Shown here: positions 15,028-23,136 of the stretch, piece after piece
Layout: each line of letters opens with the position of its first letter
How positions within the stretch are numbered: position 1 is the first letter of the stretch
Position numbers and translations under genes: made by a program
Notes under the pieces: generated by a model
The model's database searches: none
The model's input: the letters and a program-made list of their open reading frames with translations, nothing else
Told to the model about the DNA's origin: nothing
Origin: Deltaproteobacteria bacterium UBA7527
GTDB taxonomy: Bacteria; Desulfobacterota; Syntrophorhabdia; Syntrophorhabdales; Syntrophorhabdaceae
Direction: 5' to 3'
Assembly: GCA_002478225.1 (NCBI GenBank)
Contig: DLMV01000032.1
Span: 1-25,397 of the forward strand
Length of the DNA stretch: 25,397 bases

Positions 15028-16410
15028 TCACCTCTTAGAAAATAATTCCATCTGTTCGAGCTCCATGCCCCATGGGAACTTTGTTGGGTATGTACCTGAG
15101 AAACAAGCATCGCAATAGGTATAGTTGTCCCTGCCGACGGCCTTCCTGAGGCTTTCCAGCGTAAGGTAACGGAGGGAATCGGAACCCATGTATTTATTGA
15201 TCTCCCGGACGGTATGCGACGAGGCTATGAGCTCTCCCCTTGAAGGCGTGTCGATGCCGTAGAAGCAGGGGTGCGTTGTCGGCGGAGAGCTTACCCTGAA
15301 ATGTATCTCCTTTGCCCCGTATTGCCGCAGCATCTTTATGATCTTCCTGCCTGTCGTCGCCCTTACGATAGAGTCGTCGATCACAATGATCCTTTTTCCC
15401 CTGACGATGTCATGGATCGCGTTCAGCTTCAGTTTGACGCCGAAGTGCCTGATGGACTCCTCCGGTTCTATAAACGTCCTGCCCACATAATGGTTCCTGA
15501 TAAGCCCAAGCTCGAAGGGGAGGCCGGTCTCCTGAGAGTACCCTATTGCAGCCCCTATGCCGGAGTCAGGGATGGCCATCACCATGTCCGCATCTACGTG
15601 GGTGTCCTTCGCGAGCTGCCTCCCCAGGTCCTTTCTGACAGAATATACCGTTTCCCCGAACATAAAGCTATCGGGCCTTGCAAAATAGATATATTCGAAG
15701 ATGCAGTATTGGGGGTTTGCCTTTTTGAACGGTTTGAAGCTCTTTATGCCTTCCTGGCTGGCATGGATGACCTCGCCGGGCTCTATCTCGCGCACATACC
15801 TGGCCCCTATGAGATCGAAGGCGCACGTTTCGCTGGATACCACATATGAATCTTTGACCTTTCCGAGAACGAGGGGTCTGAACCCCTGGGGGTCCCTGGC
15901 AACGATAAGCTCCTTGTTGGTAAGCACAACCAGGGAGTATGAGCCTTCTATCCTTTTGAGGGCGCTGACGAGCCTCTCCAGGGTAGAATTCTCATGGGAG
16001 AGGGCAATGAGGTGTATGATCACTTCCGTATCCGTTGTTGACTGGAAGATGGACCCGTAGTTTTGCAGCTCATCCTTGATGATCTTTGCGTTGGTGAGGT
16101 TCCCGTTATGGGCAATGGCGAGGTGGCCCTGCGAATACTCGACCGAAAGAGGCTGCGCATTGCCGATGTTGCTTGACCCGGCAGTGGAATAACGGACGTG
16201 TCCGATCGCCGCATGGCCTTTGAGCTTCTGGAGGACATCAGCGTTAAAGATATCGGATACGAGCCCCATCTCCCTGTGGGTTGTGACGGTATAGCCGTCG
16301 GTGCTCGATATGCCGGCGCTTTCCTGGCCCCTGTGCTGGAGGGCATGGAGCCCGAGGTAGGTCAGATTCGCCGCGTCCTTATGATTGAGTATACCGAATA
16401 TCCCGCACAT
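15028..16410 (-). CDS. purF: Amidophosphoribosyltransferase, Fe-S type
   Basis: 460 aa. First committed step of purine synthesis: glutamine plus PRPP to phosphoribosylamine. Met1 is followed directly by the glutaminase nucleophile Cys2 (CGIFGI), so there is no propeptide. HVRYSTAGSS and HNGNLTN are typical of the glutaminase domain, and VIDDSIVRATTG (343-354) is the PRPP loop. Cys236, Cys382, Cys433 and Cys436 (YCIFEY, HPCFYG, YCDAC) match the four [4Fe-4S] ligands of the Bacillus subtilis enzyme, so this is the oxygen-sensitive clustered type, fitting an anaerobe. It is 2 nt upstream of pyrE. The ribosome site is poor, the nearest being GAGGAAGAGG about 18 nt away. Confidence 0.96.
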   Translation of the reverse strand: MCGIFGILNHKDAANLTYLGLHALQHRGQESAGISSTDGYTVTTHREMGLVSDIFNADVLQKLKGHAAIGHVRYSTAGSSNIGNAQPLSVEYSQGHLAIAHNGNLTNAKIIKDELQNYGSIFQSTTDTEVIIHLIALSHENSTLERLVSALKRIEGSYSLVVLTNKELIVARDPQGFRPLVLGKVKDSYVVSSETCAFDLIGARYVREIEPGEVIHASQEGIKSFKPFKKANPQYCIFEYIYFARPDSFMFGETVYSVRKDLGRQLAKDTHVDADMVMAIPDSGIGAAIGYSQETGLPFELGLIRNHYVGRTFIEPEESIRHFGVKLKLNAIHDIVRGKRIIVIDDSIVRATTGRKIIKMLRQYGAKEIHFRVSSPPTTHPCFYGIDTPSRGELIASSHTVREINKYMGSDSLRYLTLESLRKAVGRDNYTYCDACFSGTYPTKFPWGMELEQMELFSKR

Positions 16411-16463
16411 ATTAATGGGGCTGTGGAGCCTCTTCCTCTCGCCCGAGAACGGGCCATAAAATA

Positions 16464-16499
16464 CTATAGGTCCAATAGGTCATATAAGACCTATATTAT
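16464..16499. repeat. 9-nt phased palindromic units in the purF leader
   Basis: Four 9-nt units start at 16464, 16473, 16482 and 16491 (CTATAGGTC, CAATAGGTC and two diverged ones). They form a hairpin with ATAGGTC (16475-16481) pairing GACCTAT (16488-16494) around a 6-nt loop. It lies 54-89 nt upstream of the purF start. It may be a repeat family or an operator; the sequence does not decide. A second small hairpin, GCCCG/CGGGC, lies at 16441-16454. Confidence 0.65.
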
Positions 16500-16520
16500 G
16501 CTTTCTGCCCTTTTGCTCCC

Positions 16521-16600
16521 CTCACGCCTTCCGACTCACGCCTCACGAAGGTTTCGCCAGCATCGAGCATCCAGCATCTGTTTCGCTATACGCCATTCGC
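16521..16600. repeat. Heptanucleotide arrays running into the macrodomain gene
   Basis: 16521-16548 has four units of CTCACGC type. 16559-16579 has three AGCATCN units. 16580-16600 continues in the same 7-nt register with three units ending in CGC (TATACGC and CATTCGC among them). The stop codon of the minus-strand macrodomain gene (16586-16588) lies inside the last array, so the last codons of that gene are repeat-derived. Confidence 0.82.
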
Positions 16601-17143
16601 TTCTTTCCCAAGAGATCCCATCTCTTCTATAAAGTGTGCTATGATCTCTTCGTCGAAGAGATATATGGCGATCTCTTTCAACGATGATGCGCTGCCTTTC
16701 AGGAACGCCGCTATCTCCCCGATGATGATCTTTGCGCATTCAGCCTTGGGAAAACCGAATATGCCGGCGCTGATGGCGGGCATGGCGATCGATCTGAACC
16801 CCTTTGATGAAGCGAGGGTCAATACACTTCTGATCGCGCTTTGCAGCTTTTCGTGCTCGTTGCCTTCTCCCCACCGGGGACCCACAGCATGGATCACGTA
16901 CCGCGCCTTTAACTTTCCGCCTGATGTGATGCCGCATTCGCCAACAGGAACATAACCGATCTTGTCGCTCTCTTCCTGTATGACGGCGCCGCCCTTCCTG
17001 ACGATCGCACCCGCGACGCCCCCGCCATGCTGGAGGTATGAGTTCGCCGCGTTGACTATAGCATCGGCGCCGCTTTCCGTAAGGTCGCCTTTGATGATGC
17101 TGATCTTTGTTCCTTTTATGGAAACTTCTTTAAGGATGTCCAT
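16586..17143 (-). CDS. Macrodomain protein (ADP-ribose / O-acetyl-ADP-ribose hydrolase type)
   Basis: 185 aa from the ATG at 17143. Earlier in-frame starts would run into the RecG gene and add an unlikely tail. The MacroD-type fold shows GDLTESGADAIVNAANSYLQHGGGVAGAIVRKGG (19-52), with the NAAN and GGG-VAGAI ribose-binding motifs, then VGPRW and MPAISAGIFGFP for the diphosphate loop. Such proteins bind or hydrolyse ADP-ribose adducts, including O-acetyl-ADP-ribose and ADP-ribosylated proteins. It is on the strand of purF but 175 nt upstream, with repeat DNA between, so co-transcription is uncertain. Its last five residues, EANGV, are encoded by the 7-nt repeat array that crosses the stop. The ribosome site is weak. 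Confidence 0.9.
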   Translation of the reverse strand: MDILKEVSIKGTKISIIKGDLTESGADAIVNAANSYLQHGGGVAGAIVRKGGAVIQEESDKIGYVPVGECGITSGGKLKARYVIHAVGPRWGEGNEHEKLQSAIRSVLTLASSKGFRSIAMPAISAGIFGFPKAECAKIIIGEIAAFLKGSASSLKEIAIYLFDEEIIAHFIEEMGSLGKEANGV

Positions 17144-17237
17144 GCATTGACCATGACAGTAATTCGAATCTGCCTTTGTTCTCTTTAAAAGGGCACAAGA
17201 GTATTGTAATATAAAATTCAGAAAATGGGAAAGAAAA

Positions 17238-19322
17238 ATGATCCATGATGCGCTGGCGATTCCGGTGATCAATATTAAAGGGATTGGCCCGAAGATAGCT
17301 GAGAACCTCGCCAAAAAAAGGATAAAAACCGTTGAGGACCTTTTCTATTTCCTGCCGATCAAATACATTGACAGACGGCATGTGTCAAAGATCGGGGAGA
17401 TAGAGGAGAAGCAGCGCGTCAACCTCATCGCGCGCGTTATCCGTTATAAGTCGCTTTTTTACCGTCATGCGCGGAAAAAGGGCTTTGAGGCAATCGTTGG
17501 CGATGACACAGGGCAGATATCACTGAAGTGGTTCCAATGGTTCCCGCAGTACCTCAAGAACGTCTGCAAAAAGGGTAATATCCTCTTCCTCTCCGGCGAG
17601 GTTACCAGGTTTGGCGCGACGCTCCAGATGGTACACCCTGATATAACGATACTTGATGAAGAGCCCGATGCCGGAGAGCATGCGAAGGTGGTCCCTATAT
17701 ATTCTGAAGTGGAAGGTGTCAAACAGGGCGCCCTGAGAAAGATCATAGCGCAGGTCGTGAAGGAATACGGAGAGTATATCGACAGCGTTATTCCCGCAGG
17801 TATTGAAGCAGCCGAGGGCTTGGATACTCTGCGAAGCTCCTTCTCTTTGCTCCATTTGCCCGATGACTACCTGGAGGGGGGCAGGACAAGGAACCCGTTC
17901 CTTGAAAGGGTTATCTTGGAAGAGTACGTGACCTTTCAGAGCGCCCTTTTAATGAGAAAAAGAGAGATCGGATCAGAAAAAGGGATACGGTTTTCCTCCA
18001 ATGGCGCTTACCATAACAGGTTTTTGAGGGGTCTCGGCTTTGAGCTTACCGCTGCTCAGCAAAGAGTTGCTGCCGAGATCGACGGCAACATGACAGATGA
18101 TAAACCGATGAACAGGCTCCTCCAGGGCGATGTGGGGTCAGGAAAGACGGTGTGCGCTGTATTGGCTGCGCTCAGGGCAGTTGACAGCGGATACCAGGTC
18201 GCATTCATGGCCCCAACCGAGATCCTTGCAGAGCAGCACTACCTTACAATCCATAAGGCGCTGGAAAAGATGAACATCCCCATTGTCCTCCTGAGGGGAA
18301 ACCTCGGCAGGGAAAGAGGCAGCGTTCTGGAAAAGATCGCGGAAGGAGCGATAAAGGTCATCGTAGGCACTCATGCCGTAATCCAACAGGACGTGACATT
18401 CAAAAAGCTCGGGCTGGTGATCATTGACGAGCAGCACAGGTTCGGCGTTCTGCAAAGAAAATTATTAAAGGATAAAGGATTAATGCCGGATGTCCTGATG
18501 ATGACGGCAACGCCCATTCCGAGGACATTGTCCATGATCGTCTACGGCGACCTCGATGTCTCTCTTATCGACGAGATGCCGAAGGGGAGACAGAAGATCC
18601 GTACAAAGGTGTATACAGAGAAGACCAGGGATGCCGCTTACAGAATGGTTGAGGAAGAGGTGAAAGAAGGGAGGCAGGCATACATAGTGTACCCACTTGT
18701 TGAGGAGTCGGAGAAGATGGAGCTCCTCAACGCTACTGAGATGGCCGACCATCTGCAGAGGGCAGTGTTCCCGTCGTTCAAAGTTGGGCTTCTCCACGGC
18801 AGAATGAAGGCCGAAGAAAAAGAAGAGGTGATGCTCCAGTTCAAGAGCAGGGCGATAGATGTTCTCGTCTGCACCACGGTCATAGAGGTGGGGATCGATG
18901 TTCCCAATGCGACCATGATCGTTATCGAACATGCAGAGAGGTTCGGACTTTCACAGCTCCATCAACTCCGCGGAAGGGTAGGGAGAGGCGTCCATCCTTC
19001 GCAATGCATCCTCATCGCAGGCGAAAAGAAGACCGGCATTGCTGTAAAGAGGCTTAAGATCATGGAAGGAACGACAGACGGCTTTAAGATCGCGGAAGAG
19101 GACATGAAGATAAGGGGGGTAGGCGATATGCTGGGGGTGAGGCAATCGGGGATACCAAAATTCAGGGCAGGTGATATAATAAGGGATATGGATATCATGC
19201 TCCGCGCACGGAAGATCGCTGGAGCACTCCTCGATCAGGCAAAAGAAGAAGATACGGCAAGGCTGAAATGCATTATATCGGAGCGATGGAGCAATCAATT
19301 GAATTTTTCCGATATTGCATAG
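17238..19322 (+). CDS. recG: ATP-dependent DNA helicase RecG
   Basis: 694 aa, the usual RecG length. It remodels stalled replication forks and branch-migrates Holliday junctions. The N-terminal wedge domain begins with IPVINIKGIGPKIAENL. Helicase motifs in order: Walker A GDVGSGKT (about 297-304), APTEILAEQHY, DEQHRFG (about 396-402), MTATPIPRTL, VCTTVIEVGIDVPNAT and QLRGRVGRG. The GMRQSG-like TRG segment appears as GVRQSGIPKFRAGD. GGGAAAG a few bases before the ATG is the ribosome site. It is divergent from the macrodomain gene across 94 nt and is followed by pyruvate kinase after 35 nt, probably as one unit. Confidence 0.96.
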   Translation: MIHDALAIPVINIKGIGPKIAENLAKKRIKTVEDLFYFLPIKYIDRRHVSKIGEIEEKQRVNLIARVIRYKSLFYRHARKKGFEAIVGDDTGQISLKWFQWFPQYLKNVCKKGNILFLSGEVTRFGATLQMVHPDITILDEEPDAGEHAKVVPIYSEVEGVKQGALRKIIAQVVKEYGEYIDSVIPAGIEAAEGLDTLRSSFSLLHLPDDYLEGGRTRNPFLERVILEEYVTFQSALLMRKREIGSEKGIRFSSNGAYHNRFLRGLGFELTAAQQRVAAEIDGNMTDDKPMNRLLQGDVGSGKTVCAVLAALRAVDSGYQVAFMAPTEILAEQHYLTIHKALEKMNIPIVLLRGNLGRERGSVLEKIAEGAIKVIVGTHAVIQQDVTFKKLGLVIIDEQHRFGVLQRKLLKDKGLMPDVLMMTATPIPRTLSMIVYGDLDVSLIDEMPKGRQKIRTKVYTEKTRDAAYRMVEEEVKEGRQAYIVYPLVEESEKMELLNATEMADHLQRAVFPSFKVGLLHGRMKAEEKEEVMLQFKSRAIDVLVCTTVIEVGIDVPNATMIVIEHAERFGLSQLHQLRGRVGRGVHPSQCILIAGEKKTGIAVKRLKIMEGTTDGFKIAEEDMKIRGVGDMLGVRQSGIPKFRAGDIIRDMDIMLRARKIAGALLDQAKEEDTARLKCIISERWSNQLNFSDIA

Positions 19323-19357
19323 AAAGGAACTGCAGTTATTGTGAAAAAGGGGGCTCA

Positions 19358-20788
19358 ATGAAGACGCAAAGAAAGGCGAAGATAGTCTGTACCATAGGTC
19401 CGGTATCAAGCAGCGACAGGATGATAGAGAAATTGATGCTCGCCGGGATGGATGTAGCGCGGCTCAACTTCTCTCACGGTGACCATGAATTCCACGGTCA
19501 GCTCATCGAGAGGATAAGGAGGATAGCGGGCAAGCTGGACAGACACGTGGCGATACTCCAGGACCTCCAGGGGATAAAGATCAGGGTAGGTGATCTGCAC
19601 GAAGGGAAGGTCCACCTGGTAAAGGGGAGCGAATTGGTCATCAGGACAGGGAAGGGCACGGGAGACGACAAGGGCATATACATCGATTTTCCCTGGTTGA
19701 TAGATGATGCGAAGGTCGGCGACACGATACTTCTCGATGACGGCCTGATAGCCCTCAAGGTATTGAAAAAGTCCAAAGGTTCATTAATAGCCTCTGTTGT
19801 GGAAGGCGGGATATTAAAAGAGAGAAAAGGGGTCAACCTTCCCGACATGAAGGTCAGCGCACCGTTCTTTACCAAGAAGGATCAGCAGGACCTCGAATTC
19901 GGCATTAACGTGAACGTTGATTATGTTGCGTTGTCTTTTGTAAGAAGCGTGAACGATATCCTGGCGGTAAAAAAATGGCTCGCGAAAAAGGGGGTCAGCA
20001 TGCCCCTGATAGCGAAGATAGAAAAGGGTGAGGCGATCAAGGACATTGACAGGATCCTTGATGAAGTTGACGGATTGATGGTCGCAAGGGGCGACCTCGG
20101 GGTTGAGATGCCCCTTGAAGAGGTGCCCATGTTCCAGAAGATGCTCATAGAAAAGGCGAACAGGAAAGGGTGCCTTGTTATTACGGCAACGCAGATGCTT
20201 GAGTCCATGACCCAGCACATGAGGCCTACGAGGGCTGAGACCACAGACGTCGCGAATGCGGTCATCGACGGAACCGATGCCCTCATGCTTTCCGCTGAGA
20301 CCTCAGCCGGAAAATATCCCATCGAATCTGTAAAGGTAATGGAAAGTATTATCACCTTTACAGAGAGTTCAAAGATAAGCGCGATGCAGCAGAGAGAAAA
20401 TATGCCGATAGGCGATGTGATCAAGGAGTTCTCCGGCGCTGTTGCCCATGCTGCGTCCAAAGCTGCCGAAGACGTCGGCGCCCGCTGGATCGTGGTCTTC
20501 ACGAGGTCAGGGTTCACGGCACGGCTTATCTCAAAATTCAGGCCGAAGACCCCAATTATCGCTTTTTCACCGGAACACAAGGTGGTCAGGCAGATGGCGA
20601 TATATTGGGGAGTGACGCCGGTCCCCGTTGAGCATTTTGTCAACACGGACGACCTGATCAGGGGTGTCGATTCTACGCTTGTGAAGCTTGGCTATGCGAA
20701 AAAAGGCGACCGGATCATCATCGTTGCGAGCCACCCGCCTTCAATATCAGGAAAGACGAACCTGATGAAGATGCACCAGTTGACGTGA
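19358..20788 (+). CDS. pyk: Pyruvate kinase
   Basis: 476 aa from the ATG at 19358, preceded by a GGGGG-rich ribosome site. A longer in-frame reading from 19268 would overlap recG and adds a non-homologous N-terminus. It transfers phosphate from PEP to ADP in glycolysis. Motifs: KIVCTIGP, LNFSHGD (K+ and Mg2+ ligands), LQDLQGIKIRVG, AKIEKGEAI with the catalytic Lys, ARGDLGVE, and the signature ITATQMLESM followed by RPTRAETTDVANAVIDGTDALMLSAETSAGKYP. The C-terminal regulatory domain is complete. The usual DTKGPEIR appears as DLQGIKIR, where Ile replaces the common Pro. This is conservative and also seen in spirit in DLQGPKIR-type enzymes. Confidence 0.96.
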   Translation: MKTQRKAKIVCTIGPVSSSDRMIEKLMLAGMDVARLNFSHGDHEFHGQLIERIRRIAGKLDRHVAILQDLQGIKIRVGDLHEGKVHLVKGSELVIRTGKGTGDDKGIYIDFPWLIDDAKVGDTILLDDGLIALKVLKKSKGSLIASVVEGGILKERKGVNLPDMKVSAPFFTKKDQQDLEFGINVNVDYVALSFVRSVNDILAVKKWLAKKGVSMPLIAKIEKGEAIKDIDRILDEVDGLMVARGDLGVEMPLEEVPMFQKMLIEKANRKGCLVITATQMLESMTQHMRPTRAETTDVANAVIDGTDALMLSAETSAGKYPIESVKVMESIITFTESSKISAMQQRENMPIGDVIKEFSGAVAHAASKAAEDVGARWIVVFTRSGFTARLISKFRPKTPIIAFSPEHKVVRQMAIYWGVTPVPVEHFVNTDDLIRGVDSTLVKLGYAKKGDRIIIVASHPPSISGKTNLMKMHQLT

Positions 20789-20799
20789 AGAGAAAGGCA

Positions 20800-20895
20800 G
20801 CAGAGAGCAAAGAGCTGAGAGCAGAGAGATAAAACCCGTCGCTGGTTGCTGGATGCTGGTTCAAACCAGTGACAAGCAACGAGCATTGAGGAGCG
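20800..20895. repeat. Heptanucleotide arrays and hairpin between pyk and the UDP-sugar pyrophosphorylase
   Basis: 20800-20827 has four GCAGAGA-type units. 20840-20860 has three TGCTGGW-type units. 20875-20895 has three AGCAACG-like units that roughly mirror the preceding block. Together they form a hairpin: GTTGCT (20845-20850) pairs AGCAAC (20875-20880) and CTGG (20856-20859) pairs CCAG (20866-20869) around a 6-nt loop. It sits between convergent genes, where a two-way terminator could be expected, but there is no T-run. Confidence 0.75.
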
Positions 20896-20901
20896 AAGCC
20901 T

Positions 20902-22284
20902 TTATTCTATATATATATCTTTTTTTCCTGTAAACTTTTTGCCTCCGATCTTTTCCTGAATTTCGCCGGCGTCAAGGGCGAAGAGGGGGCTGATCTCTAT
21001 TTTTGCATCTGGATCTATTTCGATGCCTGCTTTTTGCAGCCAGCTTTTGTGGAGATTGATCATGGCCTGTTGAGCTGTTTCCGGTGAGTCGGGCCCGTCT
21101 TTGGTTTTCACCGGCGCAAACTCCTCTTCCCTGAGAACCTCCATACAGCATGTTTTGCCGGCAAAAGGTATCGCGTCAAATACAAAAGCTTCAAATTTCC
21201 ACACATCGGCAACGCACGATCTTCCGGTATGATCAGTGTATTCAACGACCTTTTGTGCGCAATGGTAGGGCAATACGAAACCATGAGATGTTATGCGCCT
21301 GATAAAGGCAAGGGAAAATACGTGTATTGCCGTATTGCCGGCCCAGTACAGGATGTCGCCATCTTCATCAAGGGCGGACATGTAATCGGCCCCGATGTCG
21401 CTGTATTCAACGACAGCGTCCCTGCCGTTCATGTACACATAAAGACCGACCTTTTCAGAGATGTCCTTTCTCCTGACGACCTTTGTGGAGGCATCAGCGC
21501 CTTTTATTGAATGCAGGCCAAGAAATACAGGATCGGCGATCTTCACGAGAGGGTTATCGACCTGACAGTAAAAGAGCTCCTCGTACCCTTCTTGTGTTAA
21601 TTTCCCAAGCAGGCCGGAATCATGGAGGGCCTTCAGCGAGCCGCCATGGCCATCAGGATTGGCAACAAAATTGCCGTCATCTTTTATAAGGAGTTTACCG
21701 TCAGGGGTTATTGTCGGCAGCATGCCCTGCTGAAAGAAGTGAACGTTCATCGGACTGAGGCCGAAAAAATCATGGGTATGAAAAAAATCGATAGTATCTT
21801 TATTATTCTCCTGGCTTGTCATGATAAGCAGCGGGATGACTGTTCCGTAACGTCGCGAGAGAGCAAGGATCTGCTCGGCAAAAAGCTGAAAAAGCGTTTT
21901 GCCTTTTAAAGGCGAGATAGGGAATGTCCCCTTGGGTCCTTCATAACCAAGCCGCGATCCCTGGCCGCCGGCCACGATGAGGACAGCCACCTTTTGCTGT
22001 TTGATCAGTGACTCTCCGGCAGTGAAAGCCTCTTCGATCTTTTCCCTTTCCTGTCCATTTTTTGGGATCGTAATGACCTGGGGAGGCTCGATAACCCTCT
22101 CCATCTCCACTGCACATTTCTTTGAGTGAAATTCTTTATAGAGTCCAAAGGCAAGGTGAATGTCAAATTGAAGGATCTTGCGAAGAAAGTCATGTTTATG
22201 ATGAGAGGGCAACGCATGGTAATGGTCAGCAAGATGATCCTGGCCGTATTGTTGCAAAACGTGCAGCAGTTCTTGTTCGGTCAT
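20902..22284 (-). CDS. UDPGP-family UDP-sugar pyrophosphorylase (UAP1-like)
   Basis: 460 aa from the ATG at 22284; a GTG five codons earlier is the alternative. It belongs to the eukaryote-like UDPGP family that makes UDP-GlcNAc/UDP-GalNAc (or UDP-glucose) from UTP and the sugar-1-phosphate. It is unrelated in architecture to bacterial GlmU or GalU. The uridine-binding signature VLIVAGGQGSRLGYEGPKG lies at 101-119. MTSQENN, a glycine-rich PDGHGGSLKAL segment and the CQVDNPLVKIADP motif follow, as in human and yeast UAP. The product would supply the PglF-like dehydratase and PglC-type transferase. Which hexose-1-phosphate is preferred cannot be read from the sequence. Confidence 0.88.
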   Translation of the reverse strand: MTEQELLHVLQQYGQDHLADHYHALPSHHKHDFLRKILQFDIHLAFGLYKEFHSKKCAVEMERVIEPPQVITIPKNGQEREKIEEAFTAGESLIKQQKVAVLIVAGGQGSRLGYEGPKGTFPISPLKGKTLFQLFAEQILALSRRYGTVIPLLIMTSQENNKDTIDFFHTHDFFGLSPMNVHFFQQGMLPTITPDGKLLIKDDGNFVANPDGHGGSLKALHDSGLLGKLTQEGYEELFYCQVDNPLVKIADPVFLGLHSIKGADASTKVVRRKDISEKVGLYVYMNGRDAVVEYSDIGADYMSALDEDGDILYWAGNTAIHVFSLAFIRRITSHGFVLPYHCAQKVVEYTDHTGRSCVADVWKFEAFVFDAIPFAGKTCCMEVLREEEFAPVKTKDGPDSPETAQQAMINLHKSWLQKAGIEIDPDAKIEISPLFALDAGEIQEKIGGKKFTGKKDIYIE

Positions 22285-22314
22285 GCCTGCTATCCCCACT
22301 GGCTAAAGAGGTTC

Positions 22315-22758
22315 TTAATTTTTATAATGAAAGTACTTACGCATAGTCAATGTATTCTTAGCGCCGTCCGATCGGTACGTTACTTCATCCATCACTGAGT
22401 CTATGATATAAAGGCCCATGCCGTGCTCCGGAACCACAAAAAGATCTTGTGCATCAAAATCAAGACGGCGCGGCCCGTAAGTGTCCATCTTTCTCCCTCT
22501 GTCGCTTATTTCGAAGGTCATGCCTTTGCCTGAATAAATTATATTGATCTCGACAGAGTGCCCGGCTTCGGAATTGTAGGCGTGTTTGATGGCGTTATTG
22601 ACCGCTTCGACAACGCATAGTTCAAGGTAATATGTGTCTACTTCGCTCAAAGAAAGGTAGCTGCATATCCCTCGTACGGCAACTCCCACAAGGGAAACAT
22701 TTTCGAGCCTGCTATCAAGCAGGAATGTGATCTTTTTTGGCGGCTGTATGTCCGGCAT
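22315..22758 (-). CDS. RsbW/SpoIIAB-like serine kinase, anti-sigma type
   Basis: 147 aa. It has the GHKL ATPase fold of the anti-sigma/serine kinase group. The N box is ELCVVEAVNNAIKHAY (46-61), the G1 box is ISDRGR and the G2 box is GMGLYIIDSVMDEVTY. In known systems such a protein phosphorylates the STAS antagonist and sequesters a sigma factor or another target. Here it lies 2 nt after the STAS gene, and the phosphatase precedes both, so all three parts of a partner-switching module are in one operon. No sigma factor gene is present in the window, so the output is unknown. Confidence 0.9.
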   Translation of the reverse strand: MPDIQPPKKITFLLDSRLENVSLVGVAVRGICSYLSLSEVDTYYLELCVVEAVNNAIKHAYNSEAGHSVEINIIYSGKGMTFEISDRGRKMDTYGPRRLDFDAQDLFVVPEHGMGLYIIDSVMDEVTYRSDGAKNTLTMRKYFHYKN

Positions 22759-22760
22759 AT

Positions 22761-23099
22761 TTATTTTGAGAGGGCGTTGATCGCTTCCTCTTCAGAAGGA
22801 AAGATCTGGAATACCCTGTTCATTCTTGTCAGACGGAAGAGGCCCATGACGGTCTCCTGTATGCAGGAAATAAGAAGTTCGCCATTATCGCCTATAGTCT
22901 TCAAGCTGGAAACAATCGACCCGAGGCCGCTGCTGTCGATAAAGTCAACATTTGCCAGGTTGAGGATTATCTTTGTGTTCCCCGCGTTGATCCAGTCAAC
23001 CATTTTCCCTTTAAATTCTGTTGCGACAGATGCATCGATCCTTTTTTCAAGCGGTTGAACAATGAGGATATCCCCGACCTTCCTGTCCTGTACCTGCAT
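22761..23099 (-). CDS. STAS-domain anti-sigma factor antagonist (RsbV/SpoIIAA-like)
   Basis: 112 aa, a single STAS domain. The conserved phosphorylation loop reads VDFIDSSGLGS (51-61), with Ser56 as the expected phosphoacceptor. In the unphosphorylated state it would bind the RsbW-like kinase and free its target; the PP2C enzyme upstream would keep it in that state. It sits 37 nt after the phosphatase gene and 2 nt before the kinase gene. Length and fold are typical. Confidence 0.92.
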   Translation of the reverse strand: MQVQDRKVGDILIVQPLEKRIDASVATEFKGKMVDWINAGNTKIILNLANVDFIDSSGLGSIVSSLKTIGDNGELLISCIQETVMGLFRLTRMNRVFQIFPSEEEAINALSK

Positions 23100-23136
23100 A
23101 TGTACCCCTCCTTTTTTACAACATCCTTATTATTTT

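Noticed and set aside
15029..15031. GTG start for pyrE overlapping the purF stop
   Set aside because: The AAGAGG ribosome site ends at the GTG itself, giving no spacing. The ATG at 15025 has a proper 5-nt gap.
16411..16585. Purine riboswitch upstream of purF
   Set aside because: I could not find a three-way junction with the conserved loops. Only short hairpins and repeats are visible.
19268..19357. N-terminal extension of pyruvate kinase
   Set aside because: It overlaps the recG end, is not family-like, and a good ribosome site precedes the ATG at 19358.
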